This document shows, piece after piece, positions 7,141-12,566 of a stretch of 17,198 nt of DNA. The notes beneath the pieces are model-generated. The model saw only the letters and a list, made by a program, of their open reading frames with translations, did not search any database and had not been told where the DNA came from. Origin of the DNA: Candidatus Omnitrophota bacterium (lineage in GTDB: Bacteria; Ratteibacteria; UBA8468; MWAK01); contig JAHJUB010000057.1 of the NCBI GenBank assembly GCA_018829455.1, positions 1-17,198 on the forward strand. The letters are read 5' to 3'. The translations under genes were made by a program, and so were the position numbers. How positions within the stretch are numbered: position 1 is the stretch's first letter; every line of letters starts with the position of its first letter.

Positions 7141-7161
7141 ATCAACAAAACTACAATTTAA

Positions 7162-7219
7162 TGTAGTTGCCCGGCTTGCCGGGCTCTGTTAACGGCGCCA
7201 AGCAAGCTTGGCAACTACA
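7162..7219. repeat. Inverted pair of GTAG-foot hairpins (BIME-like), copies 4 and 5
   Basis: A 58-bp composite palindrome. Outer arms TGTAGTTGCC (7162-7171) and GGCAACTACA (7210-7219) are perfect inverted repeats. Each half forms its own 7-bp hairpin: GCCCGGC/GCCGGGC with loop TT (7169-7184) and GCCAAGC/GCTTGGC with loop AA (7197-7212). The right half is the exact inverted copy of 1544-1566. The two halves have different stem sequences but the same foot and loop size. It separates purD from the ABC operon promoter and could block read-through, but it lacks a T-run. Confidence 0.8.
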
Positions 7220-7246
7220 GTACCGAGCGACGAGCAATCTCGGCAA

Positions 7247-8533
7247 TTACGCTGACGACAGAAAACGCAGCGCTTTCTGTCCGATATCCCTGCGGAAATA
7301 GGCCCCGGCAAAATGGATTTTGCTGACGCCGAGGTAGGCGTTTGCGATCGCCTGGGCCAGGTTTTCGCCGAATCCGGTGATATTGAGAACCCGCCCGCCG
7401 TTGGTCAGCGCTTTTCGGCCTTCTTTTATTGTTCCGGCGTGAAAGACCAGCACGTTCTTGAGTTTGGATGCTGTTTTTAGCCCGCTTATCTCCCGGCCCT
7501 TTCGGCAAGGTCCCGGGTAGCCGGCTGAAGCCAGAACCACGCAGCAGGAACCACCTTCCCGAAAAGCCGGTTTTGGTCGTAAAAGATTCCCTTGGGCCGT
7601 TGTCAGCAGTAATTGGAAAAGGTCGTCTTTTAGAAGCGGGATAATGGCCTGGGTTTCCGGGTCTCCGAACCGGGCGTTAAACTCCAGAACCTGCGGCCCC
7701 TCTTTAGTCAGAATGATTCCAGCGTATAAGATGCCTTGATAAGTAATGCCTTCTTCGGCTAACCCGACAATGGTCTTTGCCACCACATCCCGGATGACTT
7801 GCTGTCTGACTGAAGGCAGCAGAAAGGGATTGGGGGCTACTGCGCCCATACCGCCGGTGTTTGGTCCGAGATCATGCTCGCCTATTTTTTTATGGTCCTG
7901 CGCCGGGGGAAAACAGTGGTATTTTTTACCGTCGGTAATCGCCAGAAGCGAAACTTCCTCGCCGTTCAGTTTTTCTTCAATGAGCGCTTTTTTACCGGCG
8001 GATTTAAAAATTTTATGCGAAAATATTTGTTTCAGCGCTTCTTCTTTTTCCGGTTGGGTATCGCAGATAAAAACACCTTTTCCGGCGGCCAGACCGTCCA
8101 CCTTGATTACCGCCGGTTTTCCGCCCCATTTTTTCAGGATAGATTTGCCTTCCGAAATAGAGGCGGCTATCCGGAACCCCGCGGTAGGTATTCGGTGGCG
8201 GACCATGAATTCTTTGGCAAAAATCTTGGATGTTTCCAGTCTGGCCGCGGCCTGGTTTGGCCCGAAGATGGGGAGGCCTGTTTTTTGGAAGAGATTTACG
8301 ACACCCATGGCCAGGGGCGTTTCCGGTCCGACGACGGTTAAATCAATCCGTTCCTGGTTGGCAAAGGAGAGGAGCGAATGGATTTCGTCGGCTTTAATGG
8401 GAATGTTTTTGGCAATTTTAGCAGTTCCGGCATTGCCCGGCGCGACATAGAGACGGCGCACTTCTGGGGACTGTGCAATTTTCCAGGCCAACGCATGTTC
8501 CCGGCCGCCGGAACCGATAATCAGGCATTTCAT
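7247..8533 (-). CDS. purD: Phosphoribosylamine-glycine ligase (GARS)
   Basis: PurD joins 5-phosphoribosylamine and glycine with ATP, the second step of de novo purine synthesis, in the cytoplasm. The 428-residue length is normal. The N-terminal domain shows MKCLIIGSGGREHALAWK and YVAPGNAGTAKIAK, then VVGPETPLAMGVVN. The ATP-grasp domain shows PAVIKVDGLAAGKGVFIC (about 142-159), EEVSLLAITDGKKY, DLGPNTGGMGAVAP, and the metal-binding LEFNARFGDPETQ (about 287-299). The C-terminal domain shows VVLASAGYPG, FHAGT and NGGRVLNITGFG, ending in RRDIGQKALRF. It follows the CPBP protease gene by 35 bases on the same strand. gmk, another purine gene, is close by but in a separate unit. The gene appears intact. 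Confidence 0.96.
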   Translation of the reverse strand: MKCLIIGSGGREHALAWKIAQSPEVRRLYVAPGNAGTAKIAKNIPIKADEIHSLLSFANQERIDLTVVGPETPLAMGVVNLFQKTGLPIFGPNQAAARLETSKIFAKEFMVRHRIPTAGFRIAASISEGKSILKKWGGKPAVIKVDGLAAGKGVFICDTQPEKEEALKQIFSHKIFKSAGKKALIEEKLNGEEVSLLAITDGKKYHCFPPAQDHKKIGEHDLGPNTGGMGAVAPNPFLLPSVRQQVIRDVVAKTIVGLAEEGITYQGILYAGIILTKEGPQVLEFNARFGDPETQAIIPLLKDDLFQLLLTTAQGNLLRPKPAFREGGSCCVVLASAGYPGPCRKGREISGLKTASKLKNVLVFHAGTIKEGRKALTNGGRVLNITGFGENLAQAIANAYLGVSKIHFAGAYFRRDIGQKALRFLSSA

Positions 8534-8545
8534 AATTAATTAGCG

Positions 8546-8567
8546 TTCAAAATTAGAGTATACCGGT
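8546..8567. repeat. 22-bp repeat matching the end of the inverted-repeat element at 16939-16960
   Basis: These 22 bases in the spacer between purD and the CPBP protease gene match 16939-16960 at 21 of 22 positions. They include the perfect palindrome ATACCGGTAT (8560-8569, running two bases past the match). At the distant site the same sequence leads into a long inverted repeat, so this may be a remnant or solo end of that element. On the - strand it contains TATACT, which could serve as a -10 box for purD, but no good -35 box is present at the right distance. Confidence 0.5.
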
Positions 8568-8568
8568 A

Positions 8569-9444
8569 TCATATAGCTTTTCGGATGAGGATAATAAACA
8601 AGGTGGCTACGGTATTGTTGACCATGTGCAGGATAATTGAGGGCCAGAGGGAACCGGTTTTTTCGTAAAGATAAGATAGAACCATCGCCAGAAAAAAGAT
8701 GGGTAGAAATGCCACCAGTGATTGGTGCAGCGCCGCAAAGAGCAGGCTGGAATAGACCATGGAACGCCTGGGACCGAAACTGTTGCGCAGCGTTCCAAAA
8801 AGAAACCCCCGGAAAATTATCTCTTCCAGCAGCGGCGCAACCAGACCGACGATAATCAGGAACAACAGCGAAATGGGCATAGAGGTTAATCCCATTAGCA
8901 GATTATAAATTTCCTGTTCCGGTAAAAGGGTTTTCCGAAAAAGGCCGAGCAATGCTCCGACCAGCGCCAGAACCGGCAGGATAGAGAGGTATGCCCAGAG
9001 GCCGCCGCTTAAATATTCCCGGCGCCAGGTGTTCAGGCCTAATTGCCAGATACCGACGTAGCGTCTCCAGAGAAGGTAGATAATGGCAAAGGTCAGGCTT
9101 ATTAGTATGATGAGGGTCTGAAGGAGCGCTTTTAAGGCCTGAACGTTAAAGGAGAGCGGGGCGTGTGTTTTCGGAAGCGCCAGATTGAAACCAAGCAGCA
9201 AAAGATTGGCGCAAACGAAGGCAAATAATCCTACCGGAAAAATAAGGTTGAGGTTCCAGGCGACCGGCACCGCGCCGAGCGGAAGAGATTTAGCTTCGTG
9301 TCGCAGAAAACGGCGCAGGTTGAGAACCAACGCATAAACGGCGCCGACCAGCAGGAAAATGGAAATCAACCCGATTAAGGAGGCCCAAAGATTTCCCTGG
9401 GTGAACGCGTTCTGCAGTTCTGTTTGAAGGTGGTTTTGTTCCAT
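8569..9444 (-). CDS. CPBP (CAAX/Abi-type) intramembrane metalloprotease
   Basis: This is a polytopic membrane protein, 291 residues with about eight hydrophobic segments. The C-terminal CPBP domain carries the three signature motifs: EEIIFR (Glu207, Glu208, Arg212), FAALHQS (His240) and LHMVNN with a His and Asn near residues 274-278. These form the metal-dependent glutamate/histidine site of Rce1-type intramembrane proteases. The first ~150 residues hold extra TM helices and a loop and are not family-specific. The start ATG is two bases after the pilT-like stop, so the two are probably translationally coupled. Bacterial members function in prenyl-protein processing-like cleavage, immunity to bacteriocins, or unknown tasks; no toxin or peptide gene is beside it here, so its substrate is open. 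Confidence 0.85.
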   Translation of the reverse strand: MEQNHLQTELQNAFTQGNLWASLIGLISIFLLVGAVYALVLNLRRFLRHEAKSLPLGAVPVAWNLNLIFPVGLFAFVCANLLLLGFNLALPKTHAPLSFNVQALKALLQTLIILISLTFAIIYLLWRRYVGIWQLGLNTWRREYLSGGLWAYLSILPVLALVGALLGLFRKTLLPEQEIYNLLMGLTSMPISLLFLIIVGLVAPLLEEIIFRGFLFGTLRNSFGPRRSMVYSSLLFAALHQSLVAFLPIFFLAMVLSYLYEKTGSLWPSIILHMVNNTVATLFIILIRKAI

Positions 9445-9446
9445 CG

Positions 9447-10541
9447 CTACATCCCGACGATTCGGGTTTCGTCGTCCAGAAATATGCCCTTAAGATTCAT
9501 CTGGAGCGCATCGGGGTTGGGGCTAACGGCTAAGGCCGATTCCCGGGTAACCTTTTTTTCTTGAATTAATTTAATCAGCGCGTCATTGAACGTCTGCATA
9601 CCGAGGTTTTTTTCCGCTCTCATTCCGGCCGGAATTTTCAGGATTTGATTGTCCTGAATCAATTTGATGATGGTGGGGGTGGAAAGCATGATTTCTACGG
9701 CCGGCAGCAGGCCGTTTTGGTCTGCCCGAGGCAGGAGCTTTTGACAAATAGTAGCTTTGACGTGGTAGGCCAGTTGTTTTCTAACCTGTTCGTGTGATTG
9801 GCTGGGGAAGAAATCCATGATGCGGGTGAAGATACTTACGGTGTCCAGAGCGTGAACCGTGGAAAGGACAAGGTGACCGGTTTCCGAAGCGGAGAGCGCC
9901 GCTTCAAATGTTTCCGGGTCTCTCATTTCTCCGATGACGATGATGTCCGGGTCCTCGCGCATTACGTATTTCAGGGCGTTATGGAAGGAGGCGGTGTCGA
10001 TGCCCACCTCGCGCTGGTTGACGATCGATTTTTTGTCCGCATAGATGTATTCTACCGGGTCTTCTACGGTCATAATGTGAACCTGCTGGTTCTGGTTGAT
10101 GTATTCCACCATGGCCGCAATGGTGGTCGATTTTCCGGAACTGGTCGGTCCGGCAACCAGCACCAGGCCGCTGTCAAACCGGCTGATTTCAGTCAGGACC
10201 GGCGGCAGGCCCAACTCCTCAAACTCCGGTATTTTGGTTCGGACTAAGCGCATTGCGATGCCGATTTCTCCGCGCTGAAAATAGACATTAATACGGAACC
10301 GGCCCAGGTCTGGAAATGTGTGTCCGAAATCCAGTTCTTTATTGGCTGCCAACTTTTCTTGTTGCTCCGGGAGCGATATTTCGTCCAGAAAATTTTTTAG
10401 GTCCGACGGCGTAATCAACGGCAGTTCGGTAAAAATTAGGACATTATTGATTCTTAAGACGGGCGGTCGGCCAACCTTCAGGTGCAAGTCAGTAGCGTTT
10501 TTTTCCACGCACAATCGTACGATTTCAGTCAAGTTTGCCAT
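9447..10541 (-). CDS. PilT-like twitching-motility / secretion retraction ATPase
   Basis: This is a hexameric ATPase of the PilT/GspE superfamily that drives type IV pilus retraction at the cytoplasmic membrane. With the ATG at 10541 it is 364 residues (PilT is typically 345-370). Features are the N-terminal ATDLHLKVGRPPVLRIN, Walker A GPTSSGKST (131-139), the Asp box IMTVEDPVEYIY, Walker B VIGEMRDPETFEAAL and the His box TGHLVLSTVHALD, then GMQTF. The PilT AIRNLIRE region is divergent (TIIKLIQD), so it may be a PilU- or paralogue-type ATPase. The chosen ATG has AAGGA a few bases upstream, whereas the longer start at 10571 would translate the adjacent REP-like hairpin. No pilus assembly genes are in the window. 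It is coupled to the CPBP protease downstream and preceded by a SPOR-domain gene. Confidence 0.85.
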   Translation of the reverse strand: MANLTEIVRLCVEKNATDLHLKVGRPPVLRINNVLIFTELPLITPSDLKNFLDEISLPEQQEKLAANKELDFGHTFPDLGRFRINVYFQRGEIGIAMRLVRTKIPEFEELGLPPVLTEISRFDSGLVLVAGPTSSGKSTTIAAMVEYINQNQQVHIMTVEDPVEYIYADKKSIVNQREVGIDTASFHNALKYVMREDPDIIVIGEMRDPETFEAALSASETGHLVLSTVHALDTVSIFTRIMDFFPSQSHEQVRKQLAYHVKATICQKLLPRADQNGLLPAVEIMLSTPTIIKLIQDNQILKIPAGMRAEKNLGMQTFNDALIKLIQEKKVTRESALAVSPNPDALQMNLKGIFLDDETRIVGM

Positions 10542-10560
10542 ATTTAATCCTTCGTATTTA

Positions 10561-10585
10561 TGTAGCGGCAAAGCGGTAGCTTTGC
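10561..10585 (+). repeat. GTAG-foot hairpin (REP-like), copy 6
   Basis: TGTAG (10561-10565) precedes a perfect 7-bp stem GCAAAGC (10568-10574), loop GGTA, GCTTTGC (10579-10585). It fills half of the 52-base spacer between the SPOR gene and the pilT-like gene. The same GCAAAGC stem recurs at 11618-11634. Confidence 0.75.
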
Positions 10586-10593
10586 ATCTTTCG

Positions 10594-11334
10594 TCATTTG
10601 GTAATGAAGTAGTCTAAGCCCGTATTATTTTTTAATACCTGACCGGCGCTTTCCGCTTTCTTTTTGTCTTTGAAATTTCCGATGCGAACGTGGTACCGGT
10701 AACTGACGGAACCGTCAAGTATCCGGGCGATGTATGCTTCATAACCTTTGGAACTCAAGTCCTCGGTTACTCTTTCCGCCCGGTTTAAATCCACGAAAGA
10801 ACCGATTTGAATAGTATAGGGACCCAATTCCCGGTTCAGAAACCGGGTTGCTTTTTCGGCTTCGCCACTGAACGGATAACGCCGCCGCAAGCGGTTCATG
10901 ATATCCAGGCTTTCTTGAGTCTTATTTTTCCGGGACAGTACTTCGGCCAGACCGAGCAAAGCGGCCGGCTGATACTGGCTGTTTGGAAACTCTCTGGAAA
11001 ACTGACGGAAAATCTTTTCGCTTTCGGTAAGAGCGCCGTCTTTGCTTTTCAGGTGTGCCAGCGCCAGCAGGCTTCGTTCTTTTTTCGGACCGGAAAGAAG
11101 GGCTTGCCAGATATTTTCTGCTTTTCGCGTCTCTCCTGCTTCCTGGTAGCAGAATCCAAGAAGATAATTTTCAGTCGGATTCAGGGTTTTGTCCGCGCCG
11201 TAATTTTGAATTGCTTCCCGGTACGATCCCTTCAAGACCAGTTCTTCAATACCTTCGGCACACCAGGAAACAGATTTTAACAATAAGATGAGGAGGGTTG
11301 TTCCCAGAACAGTCTTTAGCGGGGACCGTTTCAT
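10594..11334 (-). CDS. Exported TPR and SPOR-domain protein
   Basis: The 246-residue protein starts with a signal peptide (MKRSPLK, hydrophobic core to about residue 20, possible cleavage near SWCAEG). TPR-like repeats follow at about residues 25-165 (LKGSYREAIQNYG, YLLGFCYQEAGETRKAENIWQAL, KIFRQFSREFPNSQYQPAALLGLAEVL, ESLDIMNRLRRRYP). The C-terminal ~75 residues form a SPOR domain (PYTIQIGSFVDLNRAERVTEDLSSKGYEAYI, then YRYHVRIGNFKDKKKAESAGQVL), which binds denuded septal peptidoglycan in characterised members. This suggests a periplasmic protein at the division site or cell wall. No Shine-Dalgarno is evident before the ATG; an inverted pair of GTAG-foot hairpins ends 12 bases after the start position going upstream. 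pilT-like follows with 52 bases between. Confidence 0.82.
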   Translation of the reverse strand: MKRSPLKTVLGTTLLILLLKSVSWCAEGIEELVLKGSYREAIQNYGADKTLNPTENYLLGFCYQEAGETRKAENIWQALLSGPKKERSLLALAHLKSKDGALTESEKIFRQFSREFPNSQYQPAALLGLAEVLSRKNKTQESLDIMNRLRRRYPFSGEAEKATRFLNRELGPYTIQIGSFVDLNRAERVTEDLSSKGYEAYIARILDGSVSYRYHVRIGNFKDKKKAESAGQVLKNNTGLDYFITK

Positions 11335-11345
11335 TGAAAATCACA

Positions 11346-11396
11346 GTAGGGGTCGCATTTATGCGACCCGCGGGCTCGATGAATCGAGCCCCTACA
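11346..11396. repeat. Inverted pair of GTAG-foot hairpins (BIME-like), copies 7 and 8
   Basis: Two adjacent 9-bp perfect hairpins face each other: GGGTCGCAT/ATGCGACCC with loop TT (11350-11369) and GGGCTCGAT/ATCGAGCCC with loop GA (11372-11391). The outer feet GTAG (11346-11349) and CTACA (11392-11396) are inverted, and GTAGGGG/CCCCTAC form perfect terminal arms. It almost fills the gap between the omega-like gene and the SPOR-domain gene, both on the - strand. Confidence 0.8.
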
Positions 11397-11397
11397 T

Positions 11398-11586
11398 TTA
11401 TTCGTTGGGAGGTTCCGGCTTTTCCAGCACTTCCCGGAACGCTTCGCTGACCGGATCGGTTTTTCGAAAATTAAGCCTGTTCCGGTCTGTCTGGTGAGCC
11501 CGTTCCGACAACTCCACTAACAGCCGGTAAATATTGGTTTCCCGGGGAATTTTGTCCAAAACCTTAAGCGCTTCGTATTCTGTCAT
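11398..11586 (-). CDS. Small protein resembling RNA polymerase omega subunit
   Basis: This is a 62-residue, highly charged soluble protein. The stretch NIYRLLVELSERAHQ followed by DPVSEAFREVLE recalls the omega-subunit pattern (YxLVxxAxxRAxQL ... KPVxxALxEI), but the conserved block is short and the match is by eye only. Omega assists assembly of the RNA polymerase beta-prime subunit; in many bacteria rpoZ is next to gmk, which here is about 7 kb away. The ATG at 11586 is chosen because GGGAG (11599-11595) lies eight bases upstream; a GTG six bases earlier would be too close to it. The stop codon is one base from the REP-like pair, and another REP-like pair lies upstream. If not omega, it is an unknown small protein. 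Confidence 0.55.
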   Translation of the reverse strand: MTEYEALKVLDKIPRETNIYRLLVELSERAHQTDRNRLNFRKTDPVSEAFREVLEKPEPPNE

Positions 11587-11617
11587 TTTCACAACTCCCG
11601 TCGTGGATTTAAGTTAG

Positions 11618-11683
11618 GCAAAGCTTTGCTTTGCAGCTACAAACCAAATTATTGCTCTTGTAGCCGCAGAGCGTTAGCTCTGC
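11618..11683. repeat. Two outward-paired GTAG-foot hairpins, copies 9 and 10
   Basis: In the 125-base spacer between the nucleotidyltransferase and the omega-like gene there is a - strand copy (GCAAAGC/GCTTTGC, loop TTT, 11618-11634, then AGCTACA to 11641) and a + strand copy (TGTAG 11659-11663, stem GCAGAGC/GCTCTGC with loop GTTA, 11666-11683). Here the GTAG feet face each other across 17 bases, opposite to the arrangement at 7162-7219 and 11346-11396. Confidence 0.78.
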
Positions 11684-11711
11684 TAAACCTTGAAATTCCT
11701 ATGCGATTAAA

Positions 11712-12449
11712 TTATACATTATAATCTTTATCGTTTAAAAAAGCAAACCGGCCGCTGCTGATGTCCTGTTTTGCCTGCTGGTAGGTAAAGATGGTTCCGA
11801 TGTCAAGCCAGTACCCGGTGTGCCGGTAAGCAAAGAACGGCTCTTTATTTTTAATCAGCAACGGGAAAAAGTCTCGTTCCAGGGAATAATCCTTCCCTCT
11901 TGGAATTTGGGCGATTATTTTCGGTTCAAAGAGATAGATTCCGGCGTTAATCCAGGCTTTTTTGATTAAATCCTTTGGTTTTTCGCGGAACTCCTGCACC
12001 CGGTTATCGTCGGAAGTAACGAGGAGTCCGTAGCGCTGCGGGTCAGGAACGCAGACCGTTGCGACGGTAACGGTCGCGTGGTTTTTGCGGTGAAAGTCGG
12101 CCATGGCCGAAAGGTTCAGGTCGGTAAGCACGTCGCCGTTAAAGATAAAGGTTGTTTCCGTCAGAAGGGGTGAAGCGAGAGCAACCGCGCCGCCGGTGCC
12201 CAATGGTTTATCCTCAATTACGACCTCCACGTTCATTTCCGACGGTTTCAGTCGGGCCAGTGCGTCTTGGAATTTCTGACTGCGATAACCCAAACCCAGC
12301 GCTACTTCTTTGACGTTATGGTTTTCCAGTAGTTTCAACTGGTACCAGAGAAACGGTTTTCCGGCCAGAGGCAGGAGCGGTTTCGGAATCAGGTTGGTCA
12401 GGGGACGCATCCTGGTTCCTAAACCTCCCAGCAGAATATAGGCTTTCAT
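11712..12449 (-). CDS. Sugar-1-phosphate nucleotidyltransferase (NDP-sugar pyrophosphorylase family)
   Basis: This 245-residue cytoplasmic enzyme should activate a sugar phosphate to an NDP-sugar. The N-terminal signature reads LLGGLGTRMRPLT (residues 6-18) followed by PKPLLPLAGKP (22-32); the family norm begins AGG, here LGG. The metal-binding Asp lies in IFNGDVLTD, the substrate loop in DKPLGTGGAVA, and FREKP and WINAGIYLF are family-typical; TGYWLDIGT closes the catalytic domain. The length and lack of a C-terminal beta-helix domain suit the short mannose-1-phosphate guanylyltransferase or HddC/RmlA-like group rather than GlmU. Nucleotide and sugar cannot be assigned. It is divergent from the isomerase-family gene and has its own promoter. 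Confidence 0.87.
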   Translation of the reverse strand: MKAYILLGGLGTRMRPLTNLIPKPLLPLAGKPFLWYQLKLLENHNVKEVALGLGYRSQKFQDALARLKPSEMNVEVVIEDKPLGTGGAVALASPLLTETTFIFNGDVLTDLNLSAMADFHRKNHATVTVATVCVPDPQRYGLLVTSDDNRVQEFREKPKDLIKKAWINAGIYLFEPKIIAQIPRGKDYSLERDFFPLLIKNKEPFFAYRHTGYWLDIGTIFTYQQAKQDISSGRFAFLNDKDYNV

Positions 12450-12456
12450 GCATTAC

Positions 12457-12485
12457 ATTTTAACGCAAACCGCTATTTGGGGCAA
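12457..12485 (-). promoter_or_regulatory. Sigma-70-type promoter of the nucleotidyltransferase gene (near-leaderless)
   Basis: On the - strand TTGCCC (12485-12480) and TAAAAT (12462-12457) are 17 bases apart. Only seven bases lie between the -10 box and the ATG at 12449, so the transcript would begin at or one base before the start codon. No Shine-Dalgarno is present, consistent with a leaderless mRNA. Confidence 0.5.
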
Positions 12486-12515
12486 CAGCAGGATGTCGTG
12501 AATTTCTCTCTTTTG

Positions 12516-12558
12516 TGGTATATTAATAGAAATTGATTCGTAAATAAAAAATAGGAGG
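12516..12558 (+). promoter_or_regulatory. Extended -10 promoter and strong ribosome binding site of the isomerase gene
   Basis: TGG-TATATT (12516-12524) forms an extended -10 element. At 17 bases upstream the -35 region (TCGTGA, 12496-12501) is weak, as expected for extended -10 promoters. Predicted transcription start is near 12531. AGGAGG at 12553-12558, eight bases before the ATG at 12567, is one of the best Shine-Dalgarno sites in the window. Confidence 0.45.
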
Positions 12559-12566
12559 AAATTCGG

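Noticed and set aside
8546..8585. Promoter of purD built on TATACT within the 22-bp repeat
   Set aside because: No acceptable -35 box at 16-18 bases upstream, and purD is close enough to the CPBP gene to be co-transcribed.
11346..11396. Hairpin pair as a factor-independent terminator
   Set aside because: Stems are strong but no T-run follows on either strand; the architecture is that of a repeat pair.
1544..11683. Repeats as a CRISPR array
   Set aside because: The copies are dispersed, with genes between them and no regular spacers or cas genes.
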